Program-made: the position numbers and the translations under genes
Shown here: piece by piece, positions 6,865 to 15,010 of the stretch
Numbering within the stretch: the stretch's first letter is position 1
Layout: every line of letters starts with the position of its first letter
The notes under the pieces: generated by a model
The model's input: only the letters and a program-made list of their open reading frames with translations
Databases searched by the model: none
What the model was told of the DNA's origin: nothing
DNA from: Bartonella tribocorum CIP 105476
Lineage (GTDB): Bacteria > Pseudomonadota > Alphaproteobacteria > Rhizobiales > Rhizobiaceae
Assembly (NCBI RefSeq): GCF_000196435.1
Contig: NC_010161.1
Span: 2,555,062-2,619,061, forward strand
Direction: 5' to 3'
DNA length: 64,000 nt

Positions 6865-8844
6865 CTATCGTTTAGGAAACTTTATCACTTCACGCCCCTC
6901 ATCAGAGGCGGAAAACCGTCTTAAAGCTTTGTGCAAATGTTGACTAAATTCTTGGGGTTCCAAAGCCTCATCATCCTGCACTTTCACGGCTAAATTCCCC
7001 GCATGGTTTGGCATCAAGCGGCTAACCTTTGGCTTAACAACAAGCTTGGATTTTGAACCATCATCCTTTTTCTCAAGGCGCCCATAAACATCAGCCAAGT
7101 GATCAGGTGCAAGCTTTGCTGCCAATTGTTTTTCTGCTTTAACAGCTCTCACATATTCTTTACGCAAACGCCCATTCAAACGCGCTGCCTGCTGGTCATA
7201 AAAGCCCACATCTGCAAGACATTCTGCCATGCAAAGCAACCGATTGTTCAAATCATAAACCCGCAAATCTTGGTGCAAATAATCCGGATCAAAGCGTACA
7301 ATAACCTTCTTCCCCGCATACTCATTCAATGCCCGCGCCCAATAACGATTGCCATAAAAATGAATCTCCCCCGTCCCCTTTTGTGTACGCAATGCCTCTG
7401 AGGTCAAAAGCCATAAAGCACGCTGTGCTGCCGTTGCCTGCCGAATAATCGTCCCCTCTGCTGTCAAACTTTCTGCAAAAGTCTCATCAAAACTGCGCCC
7501 CGCACATGTCAGCGCCTTGCGCCCTGCTTGTGCATTATGCGCCACAATCTGCGCACCAACATGGGCTTTAAACGCTTCAAATTCTATCGCACGTTTGCCA
7601 TAATCTTCAGGCTTGGCATCCGGCTTATTGCCCGTATAAGCCCCCGCACAAAAAGGATGCTTCGAAATCGCCTCTGCCAAATCACGCCATGCCCGCTCAA
7701 TCGGTTTCGACTGCCCGCTATAAGGAGTCGTCCATTGCAATTGAATGCCCAAACTGGTCAAAAGACCCTGCGGTTCATCCGCCTTAATCTTAAAACGAAA
7801 GCGGTTTTGCACACCCCCAGAAATCCACTTGCTGGTAAAAGCACGCCCATTATCTAAGGTCATACGCTCCGGTATCCCATAAGCCTCCACCATATCACCA
7901 ATCACCAAACGCACGATTTCCCAAGTCTCCGCATCCGATAGGCGCCATGATAAAATCTTGCCTGAATAAAGATCTTGTATCGCTATCAGATAAAGCCGCA
8001 CTGGCTTTAAGCTCCACGGAACACGCACAAAAACATCCAACTTATGCCCGTCCATATTCACCGCTTGCAAAGCATGCAAACTCGAGCGATCACGCCGTTG
8101 TGCCGGATAAAGCTTCTTGGCCTTCTCCTCACCCTCACGCGCCAACACCACAACCGCTTTGGAAACTTGCGCTTTAAAACGCCGCCGTAACGCCCGCTCT
8201 GAAGGAATAGGCTCCCACCCTTTCTCACGCGCCACCAAAACCATACGTCGATAACATGCCGAAAAAGCAGGGCGGGACGAACGCAAATAATCCGAACACA
8301 AAACCTCCCATGCCTCCTCATGACACTCAGCCCATTGCGAAAAACGCTCCTCACCATAACAAGGCGCCAGCGCCGCTAACCAATCAGTGCGCTCATACCC
8401 TTCCACCATCTGCCGCCAATTAAAAAGCGACATCCGGCTCACCCCAAACTGAACCGCGCACAAACTTGCCGCATCATGCACCCCCATACCGGCTTGAAGT
8501 AAATCCTCCATAGAACAAAGCGCCTTCAAACGCTCTTCACAGCGCCTTTTATGCACCTTTGAAAGCCCTTCATAACGCCCCCAAATACTTGTCTTTTGCT
8601 CCCCTTGCGTTTGTTTCACATCAACAGCCCCACCAAACCGCACCAACAATGCCGCCCGCGCCCCCTCCGGCAATAAGGAAATGTGAACTTCTACAATAGG
8701 TCGAGAAACCCCTTTAACTTTACGTGTCAATTCACTTTGATGACGCCATGTGGTTGCTAAAATTTTACGCAATCCACCTTTACTTTTCGGCAACCCTGGC
8801 AAAGCTGCTTCAGCCAATTCGGCAATACGAAACCATTCCTTCAT
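6865..8844 (-). CDS. MuA-type DDE transposase
   Basis: A 659-residue transposase of the Mu A family, which pairs the phage ends and performs replicative transposition. The N-terminal ~75 residues are a winged-helix region (WFRIAELAEAALPGLPKSKG) like the domain that contacts the internal enhancer in Mu. DNA-binding domains follow, then the retroviral-integrase-fold core with Asp265 (NMDGHK), Asp331 (TLDNGR) and Glu383 (KPIERAW). These are spaced almost as in Mu A (269, 336, 392). A beta-barrel and a C-terminal tail that would contact MuB complete it. Full length for the family. The start overlaps the previous gene as ATGA. All catalytic residues are present, so it looks functional. Confidence 0.93.
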   Translation of the reverse strand: MKEWFRIAELAEAALPGLPKSKGGLRKILATTWRHQSELTRKVKGVSRPIVEVHISLLPEGARAALLVRFGGAVDVKQTQGEQKTSIWGRYEGLSKVHKRRCEERLKALCSMEDLLQAGMGVHDAASLCAVQFGVSRMSLFNWRQMVEGYERTDWLAALAPCYGEERFSQWAECHEEAWEVLCSDYLRSSRPAFSACYRRMVLVAREKGWEPIPSERALRRRFKAQVSKAVVVLAREGEEKAKKLYPAQRRDRSSLHALQAVNMDGHKLDVFVRVPWSLKPVRLYLIAIQDLYSGKILSWRLSDAETWEIVRLVIGDMVEAYGIPERMTLDNGRAFTSKWISGGVQNRFRFKIKADEPQGLLTSLGIQLQWTTPYSGQSKPIERAWRDLAEAISKHPFCAGAYTGNKPDAKPEDYGKRAIEFEAFKAHVGAQIVAHNAQAGRKALTCAGRSFDETFAESLTAEGTIIRQATAAQRALWLLTSEALRTQKGTGEIHFYGNRYWARALNEYAGKKVIVRFDPDYLHQDLRVYDLNNRLLCMAECLADVGFYDQQAARLNGRLRKEYVRAVKAEKQLAAKLAPDHLADVYGRLEKKDDGSKSKLVVKPKVSRLMPNHAGNLAVKVQDDEALEPQEFSQHLHKALRRFSASDEGREVIKFPKR

Positions 8845-9299
8845 GGCTGCCCCCTTTTAATGCGAACCGGCGTTGCGCGCATGGCTTTCAATTGCGCTGC
8901 AATCTCCCGCTGTTCCTGCTGCAACCTTGCAATTTCTGCTAAACGTGCCTCATCCCCTTGCAACAGCAACAATCCATCTTCACTCACCACCTCATCCCAG
9001 AGCCAAAATGCCTCTGTCGCCCGCACAAATGCCTTAAACCGTGGCAGGGAAATATCAACCTGCTTACTTTCTGCCACATAAGCATCCAAACTCGCCTTAC
9101 TTAAACACCCAATCCCTAAATAATGCGCCATACGCTCCGCAATCACACTGCGCTCATGCCGGCATTCTCTCAAAGCCCGCGCCATCGCTCGCTTAATGCG
9201 TGAACGAAACCGCCCTAAATCAATCTGCGCAACGGGTTCGCGGCAGGGAAAAACCGGCTTTTGGAAAAAATCAAGCTGCCCGCAACCATGCCTCTTCAT
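8841..9299 (-). CDS. Hypothetical early phage protein
   Basis: A 152-residue protein encoded between the ParB-like gene and the transposase, overlapping both by 4 bases (ATGA). It has a basic N-terminal half (FRSRIKRAMARALRECRHERSVIAERMAHYLG), which could be a helix-turn-helix, then an acidic middle and a C-terminal coiled coil (DEARLAEIARLQQEQREIAAQLKAM). Genes of this size occur at the same place in other alphaproteobacterial transposable phages, but the role is unknown. The strict overlap with muA suggests its dose is coupled to transposase translation. Confidence 0.6.
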   Translation of the reverse strand: MKRHGCGQLDFFQKPVFPCREPVAQIDLGRFRSRIKRAMARALRECRHERSVIAERMAHYLGIGCLSKASLDAYVAESKQVDISLPRFKAFVRATEAFWLWDEVVSEDGLLLLQGDEARLAEIARLQQEQREIAAQLKAMRATPVRIKRGQP

Positions 9300-10207
9300 G
9301 ACAGCACCTCCCCCGATTGCTTGTTCAAATAATCACAAAACCGCGCCTTTGTCTGCGCATCCGCCCTCTGCCAAACACCCAATAACTGAGCAAAAACCCG
9401 CTCTTGTTCATTAATTTGCGGCGGCGTATTAATCCCATTGACCAAATCAACAGCCCGCCGTAAATCCCCCTCAACCTGTTGCAAAGCAATTGCCACACGC
9501 CGTTGCGCAACCGGCTCCATCTTCGCCAACTTCAACAACTGCGCTTGGTTATCCGCCAATGCCGTCCCACGCAAAACAGAGCGTAATTCTGGCTGTAGAT
9601 GTTGGGCAATACAGTTAAGACGTTTTACAACATCTTGAGAAAAACCAATGCGGTCCGCCACATGTTTGGCAAAAGATAAAACTGTCCTTTTGTCATTTTC
9701 TCCACTCGCATGAGCAATTGGTGCAACTTGCACCAATTGCTCAAAATTTGCATCCTCACCGATCAAAGGGTAAACTTTACCCTTTGCCACTTTGTCCTTT
9801 GTATATTGATTACTACCGTCCCCACCACGCTTAATTTCCCCATACTTCTTTTCCCACAATTCGCGGTAAGTCTGGACAAAAAGCGCACGATCAATCACAG
9901 ACAATTCATTGCGAAAGAGGTTTTCAGCAACCTCTAAAAGCGCGGCATTGTCCTTATCAGCCTGCACCACAACGGCATCAATGTCACTATAGCCCAAAAG
10001 CTCAGCAGCACGCAGCCGATGCGCACCAGCAATAAGCGTGTAATTACCTTCCTTAGCATTGGGGGTATGGCGCACCGTAATCGGATTCATCAATCCCTCC
10101 CGCGCCATTGATTGTGCAAGTGCCTTGGCATGCTCATCATCCACAGGGCGTATACGCTCCGGTACCACAATCACATCAAGAGCAAGCTTTTGAAACTGTG
10201 CCATCAC
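9296..10207 (-). CDS. ParB-like nuclease-domain protein of the phage early operon
   Basis: A 303-residue protein with a ParB/Srx-type N-terminal domain: VPERIRPVDDEHAKALAQSM (about residues 15-34), GLMNPITVR and the diagnostic LIAGAHRLRAAELLG (about 60-74), then ENLFRNELSVIDRA (about 96-109). A helical middle resembles the ParB helix-turn-helix region, and the C-terminus is not recognised. Classical ParB spreads on DNA as a CTP-dependent clamp; phage relatives may act in regulation or segregation. This one is distinct from the chromosomal parB at 56.5-57.4 kb. It precedes the transposase genes, a layout of alphaproteobacterial Mu-like phages but not Mu itself. Confidence 0.78.
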   Translation of the reverse strand: MMAQFQKLALDVIVVPERIRPVDDEHAKALAQSMAREGLMNPITVRHTPNAKEGNYTLIAGAHRLRAAELLGYSDIDAVVVQADKDNAALLEVAENLFRNELSVIDRALFVQTYRELWEKKYGEIKRGGDGSNQYTKDKVAKGKVYPLIGEDANFEQLVQVAPIAHASGENDKRTVLSFAKHVADRIGFSQDVVKRLNCIAQHLQPELRSVLRGTALADNQAQLLKLAKMEPVAQRRVAIALQQVEGDLRRAVDLVNGINTPPQINEQERVFAQLLGVWQRADAQTKARFCDYLNKQSGEVLS

Positions 10208-10608
10208 GCCCCCGCCTTTCTGATCTCTTTAAAGAACAAATCCATCGCACGTCCTGCCCATCTTCGATAGGCTTTCGCAAAAACTGGTTCTTCCAAACGC
10301 CGATTAATCACTTGCATAGACAGAGAAATAGAAGTCCGCTGCCGTGCTTGTATGGCAACAATACGCCGCCGTGGCACCTCAAACTGATAATGCAAAATAT
10401 GGATAACAATCTGTCGTGCTAACGCCGCATCAAATAAGCAGTGCGGAGGGTCAATAATATACCGGATTGGCAAATGTTTAAATCCACTACTCACCGCCTT
10501 AAAAGAACAGGCAAGCATAGCTTCCAAACGTTCAACCTCCGAATAAGGATTAACGATATCGCTTCTGGCTTCTGGGGTCCATAAATTACAAGCAGCAACC
10601 ATAACCAC
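10204..10608 (-). CDS. Putative DNA-binding early phage protein
   Basis: A 134-residue protein with no secure family. The segment from about residue 65 (ARQIVIHILHYQFEVPRRRI) to 105 (SMQVINRRLEEPVFAKAYRR) resembles the C-terminal helix-turn-helix of DnaA-type DNA-binding domains, where an R..I..A..V...R pattern contacts DNA; this is a weak pattern match only. It overlaps the ParB-like gene by 4 bases. A gap of about 190 bases separates it from the Ner-like gene. Function unknown, regulation or replication inferred. Confidence 0.5.
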   Translation of the reverse strand: MVMVAACNLWTPEARSDIVNPYSEVERLEAMLACSFKAVSSGFKHLPIRYIIDPPHCLFDAALARQIVIHILHYQFEVPRRRIVAIQARQRTSISLSMQVINRRLEEPVFAKAYRRWAGRAMDLFFKEIRKAGA

Positions 10609-10799
10609 CCCCTATAAAAACAATATGACCACCATCTAATCGCCAAAACCAACCCATGCAAACGGCTGTTCTATGATGCAACTCTCTGCAATTTATCTTG
10701 CCTATTTCGTACTGATCTTTAGACATTGATAAACCTTTTTATCTTATGGTATTTAAATTCATGGCAAATGCGCAAAAACGCAAAGCCGTGTAACGAAAT

Positions 10800-11105
10800 T
10801 CAAGCAGCATTCCCACGCAAAGCAGAATGCGCACGCGAATCTGTATTGGCATGTTTTGCTGCTTTAAAAATGCGACGGCGACTTTTGGGGTAGCGGTCGC
10901 TAAATACTTGCTCGACGGGCAAACCGATAAAATCGGCAATAGCACGTTCGGCTTTCTCGTTAGACCGTGTCCAGATATGTTGAACACTGGATGACGAGAG
11001 TTGATAAGCTTTCGCGAGCTCCGCCAAGGTCATATTACGGCGGCGTAGCTCGGCTAAAATACTATGGCGATCCCATACTTGGATGCATGTTTGGGTGGTT
11101 GTCAT
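10800..11105 (-). CDS. Ner/Nlp-like phage transcriptional regulator
   Basis: A 101-residue protein with the Ner-family helix-turn-helix: WDRHSILAELRRRNMTLAEL (about residues 10-29), AKAYQLSSSSVQHIWTRSNE and ADFIGLPVEQVFSDRYP (about 62-78). The last piece matches the family's 'G..P..iWp.RY'. In Mu, Ner represses the early and repressor promoters, helping to turn early transcription down. It is the first gene of the minus-strand early operon, divergent from the CI-like repressor, as in Mu. The upstream promoter region contains a perfect inverted repeat at 11206-11244. The C-terminal basic tail (RRRIFKAAKHAN) is longer than in Mu Ner. Confidence 0.8.
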   Translation of the reverse strand: MTTTQTCIQVWDRHSILAELRRRNMTLAELAKAYQLSSSSVQHIWTRSNEKAERAIADFIGLPVEQVFSDRYPKSRRRIFKAAKHANTDSRAHSALRGNAA

Positions 11106-11199
11106 AACTTTCGCTCCTGCTTCAAACGGATGCTCAAACCATCCGTTTTTTGTGGGGTTAATGGTAGAATATCTGCCCTCTATAGCGGGCGGTAATATG

Positions 11200-11244
11200 A
11201 GTTATGATTTACATTTATAAATTTGTCAACCCTAAATGTAAATC
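11200..11244 (-). promoter_or_regulatory. Putative phage early promoter and operator
   Basis: On the minus strand TTGACA (complement of 11223-11228) is followed after 16 bases by CATAAC (complement of 11201-11206), a plausible sigma-70 promoter for the Ner-like gene and early operon. A perfect 11-bp inverted repeat, GATTTACATTT at 11206-11216 and AAATGTAAATC at 11234-11244, brackets the -35 region. A dimeric repressor bound there would block the promoter and lies just upstream of the repressor's own start. Confidence 0.6.
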
Positions 11245-11258
11245 TGGAGTGATTTTTT

Positions 11259-11789
11259 TTGGCAAGATCTGAAAAAGAACCTAAAACAGAACTGGCAAAG
11301 CGGTTATGTGAAGTACGGCTCGCTCTTGGTTTTACGCAGCGCAAGCAGTTTGCTGATCATCTTGTGGTACCCGAAAGTACTATGTATAACTATGAAACTG
11401 GCTTACGCGAACCACCTTCATCAATGTTGATAATTTACAAAAATATTTGTGGTATAGACGTCAATTGGCTTCTCACTGGAGAAGGCGAAATGTTTAGTGA
11501 CATGGCAAAAGCAAAAGCTGTAGGTTTTAAAATGCCTACTATTCCTGATGGTCTCATGAAAAAACTTGGTCGCATAGCTTATATAACCTATCGCGATGCA
11601 AAAATAAAACTCCCCCCCGAAGATATAGCGGAACTCGCGGCGGAACTTTATAAAAAACTGCAAGAGCTGGTTCAAGACATCAACGACATGGAAGAAGTAG
11701 AGGCAACTTTCCCTCTTCTTAAAATTCATTTAAAGCGTCAAATAGAGGCTGAAAGAGTACATCTAGAAACTACACAAAATACGGCTTAA
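11259..11789 (+). CDS. CI-like phage repressor, XRE helix-turn-helix family
   Basis: A 176-residue protein, the only plus-strand gene of the prophage. An XRE-type helix-turn-helix occupies about residues 10-65 (LCEVRLALGFTQRKQFADHL, then VPESTMYNYETGLREP), followed by INWLLTGEGEMF-like sequence (here VNWLLTGEGEMF), the usual hinge in CI-type repressors. The C-terminal part is helical and lacks the Ser-Lys protease dyad of LexA/CI peptidases, so induction by RecA cleavage looks unlikely. The start codon is TTG at 11259, with GGAG 9 bases upstream. Its position at the phage left end, divergent from ner, makes it the likely lysogeny repressor. Confidence 0.8.
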   Translation: MARSEKEPKTELAKRLCEVRLALGFTQRKQFADHLVVPESTMYNYETGLREPPSSMLIIYKNICGIDVNWLLTGEGEMFSDMAKAKAVGFKMPTIPDGLMKKLGRIAYITYRDAKIKLPPEDIAELAAELYKKLQELVQDINDMEEVEATFPLLKIHLKRQIEAERVHLETTQNTA

Positions 11790-11814
11790 TGCCTCTCTAA
11801 AATGAAAAATACAG

Positions 11815-12171
11815 GCGCGTTTCTCTTTACATTAAGAAACTTAAATAACACATTGTTTTTAAATAATTATATTTACAAAAAATAGAAACGCGCCATATGG
11901 CGCATATCTTTTTTGCTTTTTTGGTCATTTTTGGCTGATTTTGGAGTAAGCTTCACAATTTACCGAATTTTTTTCACGGGGTATTCAAAGGCAGTTTTCT
12001 GGGCTTTTACAGACTTTTCAAAATTTTTCACAGGGTTTTCAAAGACCTTTCAAAGGCTTTTCTCATTTTTACAATGAAAACGCGCTTTTTACCATTTTTC
12101 GCATTTTTTGATCATTTTAGGTGTCAAAATCTATTTTGACAAAACGCGCATTTAATGCTAAATTTTATGCA
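11815..12171. mobile_element. Probable left-end region of the Mu-like prophage with end-binding motifs
   Basis: The stretch after the repressor has no gene. The octamer GCGCGTTT occurs at 11816-11823 (plus) and as its complement at 11886-11893, 12078-12085 and 12142-12149, each with an AT-rich flank. Mu's transposase sites share a related CGCGAAA/TTTCGCG core and are iterated at the left end. The site at 12142 would be outermost. A candidate terminus with the expected CA dinucleotide is at 12170-12171, but this is a guess. The target-site duplication cannot be tested because the other phage end is outside the window. Confidence 0.45.
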
Positions 12172-12330
12172 TAAAAACAACAAATTATCACCTATTCCTA
12201 ACTAATCCCACCTCTTCCCACTTAATCCAAAACCTACTGTCAAACTACAGTCAATTTATTTTTTTTCGAAGGGTTTTTAAGGGGTTCTCAAAGGGTCTTC
12301 AAAGATCTTTCAAAGGCTGTTTTAAGATTC
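11970..12330. repeat. CAAAGG-containing degenerate repeats
   Basis: Related units containing TTTCAAAGACCTTTCAAAGG occur around 11980-11995, 12030-12060 and 12280-12325, with a more divergent one near 13757-13795. They have the form GG-TTTTCAAAG-NC-CTTTCAAAGG. They lie on both sides of the presumed phage end. Nothing else supportable was seen between 12172 and 12867. That stretch is AT-rich with many stops, apart from a short frame around 12640-12710 (LTDFLQPQY at its end) that could be a gene remnant. Confidence 0.4.
12122..12141. promoter_or_regulatory. 20-bp palindrome with outward promoter-like sequence
   Basis: TGTCAAAAT and its exact reverse complement ATTTTGACA are separated by only CT. 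The right half contains TTGACA (12136-12141), followed 17 bases later by TAAATT (12159-12164), a possible sigma-70 promoter on the plus strand. A compact palindrome over a -35 box is typical of a repressor-controlled promoter. Which gene it would serve is unclear: no intact plus-strand gene follows for 700 bases. Confidence 0.45.
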
Positions 12331-12867
12331 GTAATTTTAAGTAAGAGATTGGATTTTAGTTCTTTGTAACTAGATAACAACTTTTCCCTCAAAAAGAAGA
12401 GTCGTCACTCATATGAAAGTGCTTTAAGCGAATTCTCTGAGAGGTTATCGTTGTTTCTAGGTCACTAAACCGTGTAAAATAAGCTTGAAAAATGAGATGA
12501 CACTTCGCATTGGTTTATGACGTTGTAACAATAACTTTAGCTTTGCCAGTAGCATTTTTCCAAAAAGCATTGATCAAGAGTTTCTTAACATCCCGAGAAT
12601 AATTTCGTAGTATTAGCAGCAGATCTTTTGCGACCTTTCAGGTTATATCAGCTCATGTAAAAGAATTTGGAATTACCTTTGAGCTAACGGATTTTTTACA
12701 GCCCCAGTATTAAAAGATCAATGAATAATAATAAGGAAAACAAATGCTTAACAAATAAAAATTAACTTATCATTAGAGAATAATTTTTGTTCAAAGGTAC
12801 GTTTTTTGCCAAAAATGTGCCCTCAAATGCAGGTTATTGATTTTTCAAATGGAGTATCTTCTGTTAA

Positions 12868-13530
12868 TTCAACGTTATCTCTGCTAAAAATTTACAAGAA
12901 ACGATATCTGTAGACCAAGCAAAATCCATAATTGATTCCTTTAATGCACAGAAACGACCTTTAGCTTGGTGGGTTGGATCTCATTCGTCTCATTATAACG
13001 TTGATGAAGTTCTCTTAATCATTGGTTTAGAGCATGTTGAAACAGAGGGCGGAATGGCGGCTTTAGCGCAAGATATAGATTCACATATTACTTCTACACC
13101 GGATAACTTCAAAATAAAGGAAGTTGAATCACTTCAAGATTTTATAGATTACGGAAATGTTATGGCATCAGTATTCGAGACTTTTGATGAAGAAGCGGTC
13201 ATATTTTATAAAACAATAGGAGGCTGTTATAAAAAAGACCCTGATGTAACTATGTTCGTTGGTTATATAAATAAAAATCCTGTAGCCATATGTTTTTGTA
13301 TCAAAACGGATGAAATTGGCGGAGTCTATGATATTGTCACCAATCCAGATTTTCAGAAAAAAGGTATTGGGACATTCATGACAAAAATTACTATTAAGCA
13401 TTTAAAAAGAGAGAAATGTCATGTTATTGGCATGCAAGCCTCACACGAGGGAATTGGCATTTATAAAAAATTGGATTTTATAAACTTCGGTGAATTTAAA
13501 GTTTATTCCAATAAACACATGATCATTTAA
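12868..13530 (+). pseudogene. GNAT-family acetyltransferase with degraded N-terminus
   Basis: From 13054 the frame encodes 158 residues including the acetyl-CoA-binding core of the GNAT fold (VYDIVTNPDFQKKGIGTFMT, then a helix, and YKKLDFINFGEFKVY at the end). The same frame is open back to 12868 without any ATG, GTG or TTG start. It encodes a conserved-looking upstream domain (RPLAWWVGS, EVLLIIGLEHVETEGGMA) typical of two-domain GNAT proteins. Further upstream, stops at 12865-12867 and 12835-12850 interrupt what would be the N-terminus. So either a shortened protein is made from 13054 or the gene is dead. Substrate unknown. Confidence 0.6.
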
Positions 13531-13535
13531 GGAAG

Positions 13536-13748
13536 AACTTTTTTGGCTCATCAATCAAAGAGAATTTATTATTTTTAGCAGAACTCAAATATGGCCAACC
13601 AATTTATCCAATCAAAGAGATTTGGCCAATCTTCTTTAATGCTGCTAATGAAAAACTTGAAAGAAAATATTTAAAATCACAATTTCGTTATAACTTATTA
13701 GATGATTGCTCTATGCGTCAATTGATAGAAAAAATCTCCACTTTATAA
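13536..13748 (+). pseudogene. Unidentified gene remnant
   Basis: Directly after the GNAT frame, a 70-codon open stretch without a start codon encodes LLFLAELKYGQPIYPIKEIW followed by a charged helical segment and ends at TAA 13746-13748. The composition is protein-like, but no family is recognised. It may be the tail of a second gene whose 5' end was lost. The remainder to 14026 is AT-rich and shows nothing supportable. Confidence 0.3.
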
Positions 13749-14026
13749 GATAATCAACAGGTCTACAAAGTCCTTTCAAGGCGCATTTAAAGATCCTTTA
13801 ATGCATGTTGTTTCTTTTTAAATCCCCAAATTGCTTTTGAAACAGGATATATTAATTGTAAAAATATATAAAAGAAACAAATTATAAAAATTTTTTCTCT
13901 CATTCTTCTTAATAAACAGCAACAGTTAAGCTACAATGCGCTAACATTTATCAGTCATAAGTCCTAAATAGCATATATGACGAAACAAATTCACAGAGTA
14001 AAGATTTTTACAATCAATTGTTTGTA

Positions 14027-14881
14027 TCAATCTTTCCACAATGCATAAAAATGGTGAAGTGGACCTCGTCCTTTCCCGACTTGCAAAGCATTTGAGGCAG
14101 ATAACGCTCCATGTAAATAATCTTTTGCTTGTTTAACGGCGCAATCCAAAGGTTGTGTAGGCAATAAAGCTGCAATGGCGGCAGAAATAGTACACCCTGT
14201 CCCGTGATCATGAGTGGTTGAAAGACGAGAAGCTTCAAGCATAACAAGATTTTCACAATCACAATAAAGATCTGGACTAGAACAATCGTAATTTTCTGTA
14301 CTATTTCTAGTCAGCGCATTCAAATGTCCCCCTTTCAATAAAACTGCATGACACCCTAACGCCAAAAGTCGTGGAGCATATTGATACATAGTTTGTAAAG
14401 ACCATTGCACTTCACATCCCAATAACAGTGCAGCTTCAGGCAAATTTGGCGTGATCAAAGTTGACATCGGCACAAGAACATCACGCATAATTTCAATGGT
14501 ATCAGGCTTTAAAAGAACATCACCACTTTTAGCAACCATAACCGGATCAAAAACAATGAAACGCGCTTTATGATAAGCAAGACGTTCTGCAATAGCCTGT
14601 GCAATCTGAGCATTTGCAACCATACCAATTTTAACGGCATCAACATGGATATCCTCAAAAACAGAATCAATTTGATCTGCAACAAAAGAAGCATCTAATG
14701 CCTGAAAAGAATGTACACCCTGAGTATTTTGTGCAACAACAGCTGTAACCACACTCATACCATAAGTTTTCATAGCTGAAAAAACCTTCAAATCCGCCTG
14801 CATCCCAGCGCCACCAGAAGGATCTGTTCCCGCAATAGATAAAATCCGTGGAATAAAAAGTTTATCTTTTTGTAATTCCAT
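14027..14881 (-). CDS. thiD: Hydroxymethylpyrimidine/phosphomethylpyrimidine kinase
   Basis: A 284-residue ribokinase-fold enzyme that phosphorylates hydroxymethylpyrimidine and then its monophosphate for thiamine synthesis or salvage, in the cytoplasm. AGTDPSGGAGMQADLK (about residues 16-31) is the substrate-binding signature. VFDPVMVAKSGDVLL (about 105-120) and GTGCTISAAIAALL (about 226-240) carry the catalytic and anion-hole residues. Length is normal for the family. No other thiamine genes are nearby, so it may work in salvage. It is divergent from plsC with a 129-base intergenic region, which probably holds both promoters. Confidence 0.93.
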   Translation of the reverse strand: MELQKDKLFIPRILSIAGTDPSGGAGMQADLKVFSAMKTYGMSVVTAVVAQNTQGVHSFQALDASFVADQIDSVFEDIHVDAVKIGMVANAQIAQAIAERLAYHKARFIVFDPVMVAKSGDVLLKPDTIEIMRDVLVPMSTLITPNLPEAALLLGCEVQWSLQTMYQYAPRLLALGCHAVLLKGGHLNALTRNSTENYDCSSPDLYCDCENLVMLEASRLSTTHDHGTGCTISAAIAALLPTQPLDCAVKQAKDYLHGALSASNALQVGKGRGPLHHFYALWKD

Positions 14882-15010
14882 TAACCTCTTTCCTTCTGTT
14901 TTTAAATATCGGAAAATGAGTTACCGAAAAAATAGATGCTTGAAAAAACATAAAGAAGATGTTTTCTCATGTGAATTATATTATATACGAAGTCTTTTTA
15001 TAGATATAAA

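Noticed and set aside
11970..12330. CRISPR-like array from the CAAAGG repeats
   Set aside because: Units are few, degenerate and unevenly spaced, with no constant-length spacers and no cas genes in the window.
12400..12800. A gene for a carrier-protein-like product ending LTDFLQPQY near 12710
   Set aside because: Only a short frame without start survives and the resemblance is too weak to annotate.
14882..15010. TPP riboswitch upstream of thiD
   Set aside because: The thi-box consensus (CUGAGA ... ACCUGAUC) is absent from the thiD leader.
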